DNA of 64,000 bases from Pseudofabraea citricarpa. Taxonomy: Eukaryota > Ascomycota > Leotiomycetes > Helotiales > Dermateaceae. The DNA lies in NCBI GenBank assembly GCA_029641185.1, contig JAPWGK010000025.1:1-64000 (forward strand). Direction: 5' to 3'. The notes beneath the pieces are model-generated. The model saw nothing but the letters and a program-made list of their open reading frames with translations. It had not been told where the DNA came from and ran no database searches. Made by a program: the position numbers and the translations under genes. Every line of letters starts with the position of its first letter. The stretch's first letter is position 1. This document shows, piece after piece, positions 1 to 11,713 of the stretch.

Positions 1-3000
1 GAATTGGCATTGCTTGTGCTCTGGACCAGAAGCGACTCCTGGAAAACAAGAGCATCCATCCCTGCTGCTGCAGTGGCATTTTTGGTAGCACTACTGATTA
101 TCGTTCTCTCATACACCGAGCAGAATCGATCTGTCCGACCATCCATACTTTTGAACTTATACTTGTTCTTCTCTCTGGTTTTGGATGTCCCACAGGCACG
201 GACTCTTTTTCTGCTCAGCCCTGACCGTGGCGGAATAGCCTCCGTATTTGTGGCTGCCGTGGCTGTCAAGCTAGTTCTCCTAATCTTGGAAGCCAAGGAA
301 AAACAAGCATATCTCAAGCCTCCTTATCACACTTGGCCACCCGAAGCAGTGGGTGGAATTTTTAACCAGTCCACATTCTGGTGGCTGAATTCATTGTTTT
401 ATAAAGGAGCGCGCAAAATTCTGGGCGTGGGCGATTTATACTCCGTCGACGAAGGTCTATGCTCTGAAATCTTGGGCCAAAGACTGATTGAGAACTGGAA
501 CACCAGATCAAAGCCCGAATCTCGAAAATCCCTCCCAATTGCACTAATCAAGACATTGAAATGGCCTCTGCTATATGTCGTATTTCCACGACTCTTCGTC
601 ACTGGCTTCAATTATTCTCAGCCATTTCTTATAACGGCGGCAATCAACTATGTGTCCAAACCTGAAACCTCTACACATGGAAAAAATGAGGGCTACGGTC
701 TTATTCTCTCAGCTTTCTTTATCTATGTTGGGATTGCGGTTGGTGATAGATGTCTCAATTTGCGAGAAACAAACTTGCTGATGTATCATAGGTTGCCAAC
801 GTCCAGTACAAACACCGTCTCTATCGTGCCATGACCTCACTTCGTGGTGCTATGGTAGTTCTGATCTATAACCATACGTTTAAGTTACGGCTTGGTATGG
901 GTGACGACACTGCAGCTGTGTCATTGATGAGTACAGATACAGATTCAATTGTAAATAGCATGGAGGCGCTTTACAACTGCTGGGCTTCCGTGATCGAAAT
1001 CTCAATTGGCGTCTACTTACTTGCACGGCAAATTGGATGGCAAGCTGTCATGCCTTTGGTCGTGGTTATACTAAGCACATTTGGAAGCGGTCGAGTTGCA
1101 AAACTAATTGGTCCCAGGATGCGAGGATGGATGGGCGCAGTTCAGAAAAGAGTATCAATGACTTCTTCGATGCTGGGTAATATGAAATCAATCAAGATGT
1201 TGGGGTTAAGCCAGGTGATGCACAAAATTATCCAGAAGCAAAGAATTCAAGAACTTGAGGAGCAAAAGCGCTTCCGGTGGATGATGGTGTGGCTTAATAT
1301 ATTCGGTAGTGGTTTTTAAATTCTGTTATATCTGTCCTCTGGCTAATGCTTTTCTGTAGCAATGTTGCCATCGATTTTAGGACCTGTGGTGACGTTCTCG
1401 GCTATTGCAATCCAGAGTGCTGTGCAAGGGGACCCATCTCTATCGGCGACAAAAGCATTCACATCTTATAGCATCATCTTGCTGATTACTGGACCGGCAA
1501 CCCAATTACTGGCAGCCGTTCCTTCTCTCTCTGCTGTTTTGGGAAATTCGGACCGTATCCAAAAGTTTCTACTTAATCCTGAATGGAAAGACGAGAGGAA
1601 AAGTACAGGAAGCGACAAAATTTCGCAGGCTTCGACCATGACAATTGAGATGGAAGAGTTGGAACCCTCTTTATCATCCGGCGACGGAGAAGTGCTTATC
1701 CGGATGAAAGACGTCTATGTCAAGCCTTCCCCCAAAGCAGATGCATCCTTAAGAAATGTGAATCTAGATGTCATGAAAGGTTCGAAGACCATGCTTCTTG
1801 GTCCTGTGGGTTGTGGTAAAACTACAATGTTGAAAGCATTGTTGGGTGAAATATCTTGCGAACAAGGAAATATTTTCATTCCAAGTAGTGACGGGGCGGC
1901 ATACTGTTCTCAAACGCCGTGGATTTTGAATACGACTGTGAAACAAAATATTACAGGATTTGAAGATGATGCAGGATTTGGGTTTGATGAAGATTGGTAC
2001 AAAACGGTACTGCATGCATGCTTGCTAGAGCAAGATTTGATACATTTTCCAAACGGAGATAATACCAATGTTGGTAGCAGAGGAGCTAAGATGAGTGGTG
2101 GTCAAAAACAACGTGTTGTAAGTGAATATTTCCTCATTTCAAATTGGTTGGCTGATGCTCATTCTGTTAAAGGCTCTTGCCAGAGCGATTTACTCCCGAA
2201 AAAGCCTTCTTATACTTGACGATGCTTTCAGTGCTCTTGACCATAAGACAGAAGAATCTATCATTAAAAGGCTCCTTGGAGATCACGGAATACTTAAAAA
2301 ATTGAAGACGACAGTTGTGTTAGCAACAAATACAAGTAAGAATTATTGCTATAATAGCATAAATATTTATTAAAATCTCGAATTTTAGATCGTCATCTAT
2401 CACTAGCTGATAAGATTATTGTCTTTTCTGCTGATGGAACTATTGTCTTCGATGGAAGTAATAAAGACCTTGAAAATGCAAGTCCATCTGTGGCTTCGCT
2501 TTTGCCTCCTTTAACCACACAAACGGAGGAAGGCACAACAAACGAAGAATTCAAAAGTGCAACCAAGTCATTTGCAGGTCCAAATCAGGATAAAATTGAA
2601 GACTTGACACGCAAAGTAGGTGATTTGTCTGTGTACAAGTACTACATTAAGTCTATTGGTTGGTCAAGAACCTTTATATTTTTAGCAGTTTCGGTTTTAG
2701 CAGTCTGCTGCAGACTGATTTCTCGTAAGTGACAACTCCAACCTTGCGTTCAGCCCAAGCTGATGACCATTCTTTACATAGAGGTTTGGTTGAAATGGTG
2801 GGCAGATGAAAATGGGGGGCAGATTGGGAAGTACATGAGTGTTTATATTATACTCTCATCTGGATTTTTGGTGTTCAATGCGGCATGTGTCTGGCATGTC
2901 CTCCTTGTCTATTGTTATATTGGGAGTGCTAATAAAAAGAAACAGGTCTATATTTATACACATAACTCCTAAAGCTGCAGCTGGCTTGCATGAGATATTG

Positions 3001-4549
3001 CTGAAAACAGTCATGTCCGCTCCACAACAATTCTTCTCGACTACGGACAGTGGAACAATTCTGAATCGCTTCAGTCAAGATATGACACTGATTGAGGGAT
3101 CTTTACCCACTGCAGCTCTAATCACTGCAACATATTTCATCACCACATTGGGCCAACTCGCTGTAATATCTACTGGGTCTGGATACATGGCTTTAACAAT
3201 TCCATTTGTCCTTGTTGTGATTTATATGTTGCAAAATATATACCTTCGCACATCCCGACAACTTCGGTTCATGGATCTCGAAGCAAAAGCGCCTATATAT
3301 TCCCATTTTACCGAAACAATTGAAGGTCTTTCGACAATCCGCGCATTTGGCCGAGAACATCAAGCCAAATCACTCAATCTTCAACGACTAGATGCGTCCC
3401 AAAGTCCGTATTATCTTCTCTACTGTATTCAAAGGTGGTTGAACCTTATACTTGATCTCATTGTTGCGGGACTTGGTGTCGTTTTGATTGGTATCGCGGT
3501 TGCCTTGAGAAGTCAAACAGACGGTGGGCTTCTTGGTGTCGCTCTTATCAATATTCTCAATTTTAACTTGAGCTTGACCTCGCTTGTCACATACTGGACA
3601 CAACTTGAAACTTCACTGGGTGCCATTGCTCGACTTAAGAATTTCGAAAATCAAACACCACAAGAGGCTCGATTGAGAGAGAAAGAGGTTCCTCCAGACA
3701 GCTGGCCACAACATGGTGCAATCGAGTTCCGTAATGTTATGGCCTCTTATGGGTAAGTATTTATCTCATACTTTTTCTACGTATGTTGCTAATATTATCC
3801 CCAGTTCTAATCCACCTGCTCTGAAAAATCTCTCATTCAAGATTGAACCGGGGAAGAAAGTAGGTATTTGTGGGCGAACTGGCAGGTACGTGTTATTCGA
3901 GGACTCTATCTTTTAGTTACAAGAGCGAAACTGATCATCTTCAAGCGGCAAGAGTTCCCTCCTGTTAGCACTGCTCCGGCTTTTAGAGATGGACGACTCG
4001 GGTACAATCACTATTGACAATCTGAATATTAAAGATATCCCAAGGGAGATAATACGTGACCGCTTAATCGCGGTTCCCCAGGAATCTTTTATTTTACCGG
4101 GCAGTGTGCGTCTAAATGCAGACCCAAGTTCAACCCTTCCGGACGATGTCATTGTGAAGGTGTTGGAACGAGTCAATATCTGGGATATCCTTGCGGCACG
4201 TGGTGGGCTTGATGCTGACCTTAAAGACGATACTTTATCGCAAGGTCAGCTGCAGCTCTTTGCACTTGCCCGCGCAATTCTGCATCGACAGCGAACTAGT
4301 GCCAAGATCCTGATCATTGATGAGGCTACTAGTAATATTGATTACTCAACAGATCAATTGCTACAACAAGTCATCAAAGAGGAATTTACAAACAAAGGAT
4401 CTACGGTCTTGACGATTGCTCATCGTCTTGAATCTATTCGAGACAGTGACGTTGTCCTTGTTTTAGAGAGGGGTAAGATCGTTGAGAGTGGCAGGCCTGA
4501 TTTGATACTTGGTAGAAAAATGGGGGAGTTACAACTCCCAACGTTGTAA
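1..4549 (+). CDS. ABCC-type (MRP) multidrug ABC transporter, 5' part cut by window edge
   Basis: Full ABC exporter of subfamily C, expected in the plasma or vacuolar membrane, exporting amphipathic or conjugated compounds. This copy lacks exon 1 and the start of exon 2; the complete copy is at 55558-60447. Modelled exons are 1-738, 792-1305, 1360-2117, 2173-2335, 2389-2724, 2782-about 2913, about 2975-3752, 3805-3885 and 3946-4549. NBD1 shows Walker A GPVGCGKT (near 1800), signature MSGGQKQR (near 2091) and Walker B LLILDDAFSALD. NBD2 shows Walker A GRTGSGKSS split by the intron at 3886-3945, signature LSQGQLQLF, Walker B ILIIDEATSNID and H-loop IAHRL. NBD1 carries Asn where an H-loop His is usual (ATNTN near 2324) and Asp at the catalytic Glu position, the latter common in ABCC NBD1. 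The frame changes between about 2900 and 2975, and I could not settle the intron there. Confidence 0.9.
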
Positions 4550-5123
4550 AGTGCGATTACTCAAGTCACAAAATCTATACTCACACCGACTTGTGGTACA
4601 CCTGCTTGAATTACGATTGTCGATTCAGCTTGTTGTACCCTGCTTCTTGCGCCGATCTGTGAGATTTACGTACATGCTATTTGTGACACAAAAGATTATA
4701 TGTAATATATACTAAACTACTTATCCGGGAACGGCTAATGCAAGGCAGCTAAGCTGTGTGCACTTGGTAAGCGTGGATTAAGTGCTTATCTGACAGGACG
4801 CTACTGTACAGTGAGCAACTAAGTCGGCTCGATCCCTGTCGGTTAAATTGTGGAGAGCACAATTCCTGTTACGGATAGCGATTACAATGAGAGCACAACG
4901 AGGGTACTAATCTACGTCAAGAATGAAGATGTCGAGCTAGCACGAAGACACCTGTCGACTGGTAGCAATCTTATCATTTGGCCTAGCTGAACTTTGCACC
5001 GTTTACTCTGATCTCCTGGTTTTCCAGTGACGCATTATTTTGTTTTCAACTATTCTGAAGTACGAAGGAACCATATGTGTGCCGGAGTTGCATTATTTAT
5101 GCACACAAGTATCAAACACAGCA
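4550..5123. other. Intergenic region between ABC transporter and UstYa-like gene
   Basis: No supported coding region. It holds the 3' flank of the transporter and the promoter side of the gene starting at 5124. No clear TATA box was seen. The mirror stretch is 54984-55557. Confidence 0.6.
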
Positions 5124-5879
5124 ATGGGACTTGAGAAGCATCACTACGAACCGGTGGAAGGGACTAACGCTGAGAACAATCGATCGAATCGACTTAAATA
5201 CATACTTACATGTCTCGGCATCCTGATGGTTCTTTGTGTAGGAGGTGCGGGTTTTCTTCTTGGAGCTAAACTGTCGTCCAGAACTCCATTCGAGATAGAC
5301 TGTTGTACTCCCACCCCTGACCAATGCAAAACTTGAATCTGATGGTTATGTAGTTCCGAAAGTTTCATTAACTTTTGAGTCCAACTCCACATTCCGCCAA
5401 CGTCCATCGGATCTCTCTGCACCTATAGAGGATATATGGGGACAGTTATATCCTCATGATCTCGGTCTTCTCAAAAACGGTGTTTTCGACTACCCAGACA
5501 AAGACCCCAAGAGAATGGTGTTCAGCGGCGTGCATCAAATGCATTGTGTGGTAAATCTTCTTCTTGAATAGTTACTGAGGACGCAGAGGGCTAATTTATA
5601 ATTTGTCAGGAATCGCTTTACCGAGGGTACTTTGAAGGTTACGACGCTCGCCAAGCGGAAGCAGAGGGAACGGATATCTCAGGGTTCCCAACGATGATAA
5701 CCCCTGAACATGTATTACATTGCGTTGAGTATTTGAGACAGAGTCTATTTTGCCATGCTGATGTTACCATGGAGGATGAAGATCTTGGGTTTGGGATTGT
5801 GCACGAGTGTCGTGACTGGTGGAGTATGATCGCGTGGGTGAACAAGAGGAATGAGCGGCGATCAAGTATTAGAGGGTGA
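5124..5879 (+). CDS. UstYa-family (DUF3328) oxidase-like protein
   Basis: Model of 215 residues with introns 5305-5353 and 5551-5609. A short cytosolic N-terminus is followed by one membrane segment around residues 30-55 (YILTCLGILMVLCVGGAGF). The lumenal part carries the two family hallmarks: HQMHC at residues 121-125 and HCVEYLRQ starting at 163, followed by SLFCHAD. Members of this family (UstYa/UstYb in ustiloxin, cyclochlorotine and asperipin clusters) catalyse oxidative cyclisation or modification of peptide backbones. The ATG at 5124 is preferred over upstream in-frame codons because it puts the charged N-terminus directly before the membrane segment. The neighbouring ABCC exporter suggests a secondary-metabolite context. 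Which substrate it acts on cannot be told. Confidence 0.82.
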
Positions 5880-6353
5880 CGGTCGAGACTGAAGGGATTT
5901 GGGATCTTCTTGGTATAAAGTGACGGGAGGACTTTATATAGAGGGAGATATGTCACGTGTTAAACACGGTGTAACTTTCCCCCGTAGAATATGGCATCCA
6001 TTGCATCTATTTATCGAACCAGACCTCACTTGTTCACCTTTTCACCTTCTCACCCCCTCGCCTCCTCCCTCGCCTCTCCACTGTCCGAATGGCAAAGCCA
6101 CGAACCCACGAATATTGCTAGGAGCGAGGTTTTCCTTCTTTAACAAAGGACGTACAAGGACGTTAGAGGAAATGCAGGAACCAGAGATGTATGGCAGCCC
6201 CATCCTTCCAGATACTTCTGGCCGAGAGAAAACTATACATTAACTATACGCCTATATAGTGCAATTTAGATGCGGCACTTCCCTACACTCTCAGCCATCA
6301 AATGCTGTACGAACACACATCCTCACAAATCTACTTGCCTTGCACCGAGAAGA
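5880..6353. other. Intergenic region with a probable core promoter
   Basis: No coding region is supported. The stretch has a pyrimidine-rich block near 6045-6085 and a TATA-like box near its end (6253-6259). The mirror stretch is 53754-54227. Confidence 0.55.
6253..6259 (+). promoter_or_regulatory. TATA-like box (TATATAG)
   Basis: It lies 95 bases before the ATG at 6354 but only 11 before an alternative ATG at 6270. This favours 6354 as the start of the downstream gene. The mirror site is 53848-53854. Confidence 0.4.
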
Positions 6354-7267
6354 ATGCCAGCGATCAGGTGGCTCACTGGGCTTACCGAGCTCATCGCCAA
6401 CCAGATGCTGTGGGCCATAAGACGGAGTTTGGTAGTCTATCTCGTGTTGGGCACCATTCACACCGTGTCCTGCCTCTACCCCGTCAAGTTCGACCTTGGA
6501 CTCTGCACCGAATACATCCCAGAAGCGACGGACAGGATGACGCCCGAGCAGCTCCCCACACCGATGCAAAATCTGGCCAGCCCTACCGACGAAGGATATG
6601 ATCTTCTCGGCGCAGACATTGCCAACAAGGCCACAAGTTGGACGAGTTCCGCCTCGGTCTGTTCTGTGGGCAATGCAGATGGGCGTTGATCGTGGGCCAG
6701 GAAACAGCATCGGTCGATTTTGCAAGCATAATGCGCACAGAACACGGTCTAGTGGACGAGCTCGATATGTACAGTACGCATTACGATGCCACACGCCAGC
6801 TTATCACAGCGACTACCGATGTCATTCTTGAGGGGTTAAAACACAGCGGCCAGTGGCTCACCTGTGAACAGAGCGTGGCGTCTTCCGCATTATCACGCCA
6901 AGTCACGACTCTCGTCGAAACACCCGTGAAAGAGATGGACCAAATGGTCAAGCGTGCCCACGAAGCTGGGTTGCAAGTTGAGCATTTGAACAGAGCCATG
7001 CGCCAGGTCCAGAGACATATTGCCAACGAATGCCTCGATACGACGCCCGCACACGCCGTGAAATGTGACCTTGTCGACAACTTCCACCGGGTTGGATGCA
7101 CAGTCGACAACATGAATGATTACTGTGTGGATTACGCCAAAAGCTTTCAGATATGGGGCCAGATTTTGCACTATCAAAAGCTTCAGTGGCTAGAGGTCGA
7201 CGCTATTATACAGATGGCGGGTGCAGGTTGGGACGGACAAGCCGAGAATCAGGAGAAGACAAGGTGA
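6354..7267 (+). CDS. Unknown membrane-anchored helical protein, 289 aa model
   Basis: I do not recognise the family. The model uses ATG 6354 and an intron at about 6657-6700, where the reading frame changes; the frame before it reaches a stop at 6687-6689. Residues about 28-45 (RRSLVVYLVLGTIHTVSC) form one hydrophobic segment, consistent with an anchor. The rest is strongly helical and polar (for example ALSRQVTTLVETPVKEMDQ and HLNRAMRQVQRHIANE) with several Cys. It converges with the 561-residue gene, whose stop is 99 bases away. Both have a hydrophobic N-terminal part followed by long helical stretches, so they could be a functional pair; that is inference. The base composition is visibly more GC-rich than the flanks. 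Confidence 0.6.
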
Positions 7268-7366
7268 TGCGATGAGCAGGAAAAGGTCAATGAGAATAGA
7301 TTTGCGGTTTGCTCCGTTGTCTAGGTATGCAAGAAATTATCCACACGACAAAGTTGGTCACCACCT

Positions 7367-9052
7367 TTACTGGGTCCGCTTCTCACTCAACTGGCGCGCA
7401 TTCAGGTAACATTTCTCCAAGTCAGCCTCTGCAGGCTTCGCCCACTTCCCGGCCAGGCGGGCTTCTCGGCGCACCTCTATCGTACACGCCTTCGACTCCC
7501 ACATTCCTAGCTTTCGCTCTATGCTACGCAGCGCCTCGATATAGATCTGCCTCGAGATCTCTGGGTCCTGATCGGTGATCTGGCCCTTGAGCATGAAGCT
7601 GGTGAAGTCACCCCACATGCGTAGCTGGTCCGTGAGCATGTCGCGCGATAGCTGGAGCTGGCCCAGGTGGGTGATGCAGTTCTCCTTGATGGCCGCTGTG
7701 TCTTCGTACTCAGCCGGCCGCGCAGGCAGATGGGGTTCGGAGCGCATGCGCTGGAAGAACCACTTGGCCTCAAAGGCGCGCATGCTGGCGTTGCGGTCCA
7801 CTTCCCAGATCCTATCGGCTTCCACCTCGATGTTGTGGAGGATTTTCTGCAGCTTGTCAACCTGTTGTATCTCTTCCTTCGACGTGGTCATGAGCACATC
7901 GACCTGTTCGATCAGTTCTTTGAGCTTGTCGTTCACCAGCCTGCTGAAGCTCGTGTAGCGCAAGCGAAGAGAGTCCGTCATCTTGCTGTCTTTGCTCTCG
8001 GCCAGCCGGGCGACCAGGTGATTGACGGCCATGTGCAGCAGGAAATAGAGGCCGCTGACGTCGATGCTGTACCCAGTCAACTCGTTGGCGTGGACCGAGG
8101 CGATCTCGATGACCTTGCCCAGCGCCGCGACGGCCTCGTCAAGTCCAATTGGACGGGGGTGCTGATATCTCCATTTCGCTCGAACGCTCAGGAACTCGTC
8201 GCGTGTTGCACGAAGCTCGATTGCTTTCTCCTCGACCTGCTCGGCCAGAGCGACTGTCTCAAACAAACTGCCGGGATCTGCCAGACTCGTGAGGTGTTTC
8301 GATACTTCTTCGGCCGTGATGGCCGGTATGAGTTGCGTAGAAGGGGATCGCTCTGGCTGCGGCGGCTGCGATAGACAGATGCCATAGCCAAACGTATTGT
8401 CGATCGCGACCACATATTGGTTGAAGCAGATCAGCCCGTCGGCGGGCGTCAGCAGTGGTGCAAACCGGGTCTGGTCTACGCACCCACGCACAACGTAGAC
8501 AGCAAGCCAAACCAAGACAATCCACTGGACGAGCGCCATGGTCCATGGAAGGAACAGCGAGGAGAAGATATGGAAGAGCAGACGTAGCGTCAATAACGCA
8601 ACATGGCATGCTACCAGCAACATCTCCCTCGCCTGGTTGAAGCACTCTTGCTGGCCTCGCTGGACCTGAGCCAGCCACATGCCCACTGCTGGACTTGTTA
8701 TCAAGCTGTGGAATGCTGTGACGGCGTGCAAGAGCCAAGTGTAGACGCTGATCATGTTTCTTCTGCATGCCCCATATAACACCAGTGCTCGTTGCCGTGG
8801 CGTCGTGGGTCGGATCTCGAGGAGGGGACCGTGGAAGTTGGCCAGCATGTGTTCATCTGGGAGAGAGACGCGTCGGTCTTCCTGGTGCTCGATCGATCCC
8901 AATGTCGGGACCGAAGCAGCGCGAGTGCGTCCAGTCGGCGGGAAGGGAAGCTTCGCCATGTCTGCATTCCAATCCGGATCGGAGATGTTTGGCATGTTGA
9001 TGTTGTCGTCGTTTGGAGCGTGCGGCCATTCTGATTGGACGTTGCGTGGCAT
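7367..9052 (-). CDS. Unknown multi-pass membrane/coiled-coil protein, 561 aa
   Basis: Intronless coding region with ATG at 9050-9052. Residues 1-90 are polar and probably disordered (Pro/Arg/Asp rich). Hydrophobic helices follow at about 99-120 and 140-190, the clearest being ALVQWIVLVWLAVYVVRG. After a loop with Cys comes a long helical region (about 255-540) rich in Glu, Lys, Leu and Arg, with heptad-like stretches such as LKELIEQVDVLMTTSKEE. No catalytic motif was recognised. Codon use is GC-rich at third positions, unlike the AT-rich neighbourhood, so this gene and its convergent neighbour stand out as a compositional island. Expression is plausible from a TATATAAA element about 295 bases upstream. 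Function is unknown. Confidence 0.75.
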   Translation of the reverse strand: MPRNVQSEWPHAPNDDNINMPNISDPDWNADMAKLPFPPTGRTRAASVPTLGSIEHQEDRRVSLPDEHMLANFHGPLLEIRPTTPRQRALVLYGACRRNMISVYTWLLHAVTAFHSLITSPAVGMWLAQVQRGQQECFNQAREMLLVACHVALLTLRLLFHIFSSLFLPWTMALVQWIVLVWLAVYVVRGCVDQTRFAPLLTPADGLICFNQYVVAIDNTFGYGICLSQPPQPERSPSTQLIPAITAEEVSKHLTSLADPGSLFETVALAEQVEEKAIELRATRDEFLSVRAKWRYQHPRPIGLDEAVAALGKVIEIASVHANELTGYSIDVSGLYFLLHMAVNHLVARLAESKDSKMTDSLRLRYTSFSRLVNDKLKELIEQVDVLMTTSKEEIQQVDKLQKILHNIEVEADRIWEVDRNASMRAFEAKWFFQRMRSEPHLPARPAEYEDTAAIKENCITHLGQLQLSRDMLTDQLRMWGDFTSFMLKGQITDQDPEISRQIYIEALRSIERKLGMWESKACTIEVRREARLAGKWAKPAEADLEKCYLNARQLSEKRTQ

Positions 9053-9123
9053 GTTTTTGTGTAGAGAAGGGGTGAAGCTGCGAAGTCCAATTTGCTACAA
9101 GATGAGAGGGTGATGGCGTGATT

Positions 9124-9171
9124 GAGGATGAAGATGAAGGATGAGGATGAAGATGAATATAAGGATGGAAG
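9124..9171. repeat. Imperfect GGATGA/AGATGA microsatellite in a 5' leader
   Basis: Purine-rich tandem hexamers on the plus strand (GAGGATGAAGATGAAGGATG and onward). They lie 71-119 bases upstream of the minus-strand ATG at 9052, so the transcript would carry a pyrimidine-rich leader. The mirror is 50936-50983. Confidence 0.6.
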
Positions 9172-10340
9172 ATCAATTTGTTGTGGGCGCCGCCTAGGTA
9201 TGCTCCCGGAGTGCAAACAGAAGTTCTAGGTCTGGGAAGTAAGAGGACATGGATTGAGGGCTACTTTCTTTGTCTTACTTTTGTTTCGTTCCACTCCACT
9301 ACACTCCACACCCCCCTTCTTTATTCCGTATCTATGGTTTTTATATAAAGAGCGAACGTTTTTCTCTTGAATAGGAATTCGACTCTTTAGAACTCACGTG
9401 GTCCACCGCATGACTAGGTTTGCCCTGTTTGATGGCTCCTCGAGCTATATAAGCTCTTGCAACCCCTGTAGCTAGCTCTTCAGCCCTTCAATCAGCCTCT
9501 TTCCTCTTTTATATTCACCGATTCTGTGTTGCCCTTTAATCTTTTTCCCCTCCCAACCAACTCATAAGCCCGTTTTTTTTTGGTTGCGTAAAACCTGTCT
9601 ATCACAAAATATGCTATGTCTTGCTGATAGTAATCTGATCAGATCTACAAGCCTTATCTTATCTTTATAAGACTGCTTCTTTTTACGCGTGCATGCATAT
9701 TGCTTTTGCACATTGGTTCCTCCGTTACAGGAGCTACCACTCTTCAACCACCTATTCCATCAATGCGCACCGATATCAGTCCTTTACGTATTATTTTCCC
9801 GCCTTTATTTTTAGATAATCTGTGGCCGAGTTGTCCAAAGGTTCAACTATAACAAAAAGGAGCCATACGAAAGTTTCCCGGGACGATCTTAAAAGGGAAG
9901 GAATCGATCATCCTCTTCCACGACAATGTCCTAGAAAATTGACTGGATTGGATTTCATTGACAAACTCCTAATTAGTTTGATACTACGGGAGGATCTTCC
10001 GAAGTAAAAACGAGTATTCGTTGATCACAGGGACCTTGGGAATTATAAAAGGCCTTTTTGTTTTACTCCGGTTGTATTTTCATTAACCTCTGTAGAATAC
10101 CCTTTACTTGATAGCATATGTATGATTTTCTAGGTGATCAAACTGGTGGGAATAACTCCCGCGTTATGAAAACGGTGTTGCTAGTGTTGACCTCTAAAAC
10201 ATTGCACCCTCTGGTTTCCCACCTTCTAGACATAATATAAGCCAATTGGTGGACTGTTTGTAAGACTATTTTCTTTCTTTTTTTTTTTAAAAAAAATACC
10301 CCCCTTCGGCGGTTTTAACATAGCTTATTTTGAACGCATT

Positions 10341-10416
10341 GAATTATCAAACCAGAGACCCCAAGACTAAATCATGCCCCGGATTTTATAAAGCATTTAG
10401 CCATTTGAGCTAGACC
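10341..10416 (-). other. tRNA-like relic or tRNA-derived SINE fragment
   Basis: Read on the minus strand, an A-box-like element TAGCTCAAATGGC is followed about 48 bases later by a B-box-like element GGTTTGATAATTC. I could not fold a complete cloverleaf with a matched acceptor stem, so a functional tRNA is unlikely. A degraded tRNA or SINE head fits better. A second A-box-like element, TGGCCGAGTTGTCC, lies at 9823-9836 on the plus strand. The mirror is 49691-49766. Confidence 0.3.
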
Positions 10417-11713
10417 GGAAGAAATTGATAACATTTCTCCCCCTCCTTTTGCATTCATCCTAGGTAGTAGTAGTTGCTAACGTAGGCTAACTTGATCCTT
10501 GCAAAGGTGGTATCAGATGCAGTAACACATTCAAATTTACGGAGGGGAGTTTATAAAGTACCCCTGTTATAAGAAGTGGTATATAGAGTAGTCTAAGAGA
10601 ATCAGTATGCATGACGGCAATTGCCATGTGAATACTGATTATTTTTCATACCGTGTACAGTACTATAATTTTTCAGATATATCAAATAATATATGAAAAT
10701 CCAATGCTTTTATTAACCAAAATATCGCTCGATATCAAAAGATTACAAGGTAATTATATGCAACTTAAAAATCGAAGACCGATAACATTAAGAACAGTAG
10801 TAAAATGTAGAAATCTAATAACTCGTAACTTATTTACGCTTGATACAACTGTAAATGTAGCACCGAAGAAGTTAAAGATTCTAACATGTCGCTACCAGAC
10901 CGCTCTCTTCGTGGGGGTAAACCCGGAACGGACAGTAAACATAGAAGAAATACAGTCGAAAGTAAACATAGTAGAAAGAGATACGTATGTATATACCAAA
11001 AGAAAATGATCAAGAAATTACCACTGTTGATTCTACCTAATATGATATAATATACTAGTGTCGCTTGTGTTAATTTCTGGAACCTGGCGTGTTATACATC
11101 CAGGAAGCAATTACTATTTCGGCCTACCTGTGTGAAATGCGGGGAATGCTAACCTAATTTCACTTTTAGCCGACAAATTTAAGTTCCAAATAGTGACCTT
11201 CGATAGCTTGGTAACCTACCAAACTGGATAAATACCCAGATCTGAGCAAGTGCCGTTCTAATTTATCCGGTCGCGGGTCTCGTTTGGAGAAATACGTCCA
11301 CGCTGCCAAGTCGGCAGTATTCAAGCAATGGTCGAATGATTTTTTGGGAAATGCGACGTAAGGGAACAGTTGAAGGTTCATAAAGAGCCCCCAGAATAGG
11401 CTGTTGTAGCTCGCATAGCGGGTAATTTGTCCCTTTGGATCTACAATAGATTTGACCGAGTGGCGAGGCTGGTCGCTTAATATTTAATTTCTTGCAACTT
11501 AAATCAAGTGATCACAAAGTACAACCCTGAGGTAGTAGATGGTAACAACACTGCCGGCTGCAGATACATTTAATATCCAGCTTTAAACTTTTGGTCTTAT
11601 GATCTCTACAGACTCTCGGGTAAGCGGCTTGTGTCTTCGTTAAAAACATCCAACTTCTACAGAAGTTGTACCAGATCTTCCGCGGATATCTCCTTTTTAT
11701 CAAACTCAACATC

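Larger units (their letters stand above)
9053..11713. other. Long gene-poor AT-rich stretch
   Basis: No convincing gene. The first 500 bases are the promoter and 5' leader side of the minus-strand 561-residue gene, with TATA-like boxes near 9341 and 9443. Then come poly-T/poly-A tracts (10272-10298), a cluster of short direct pyrimidine runs, and tRNA-like A-box/B-box relics. Open frames here lack ATG starts, splice support or recognisable domains. The mirror stretch is 48394-51054. Confidence 0.6.

Noticed and set aside
7575..8374. Long open frames on the strand opposite the 561-residue gene
   Set aside because: They mirror the coding frame in GC-rich DNA and show no domain of their own.
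10341..10416. Functional tRNA gene
   Set aside because: Only box-like elements are seen; no matched acceptor stem, anticodon stem or proper T-arm.
10653..11009. 118-residue open frame in the gene-poor region
   Set aside because: No ATG start, AT-driven composition and no family resemblance.
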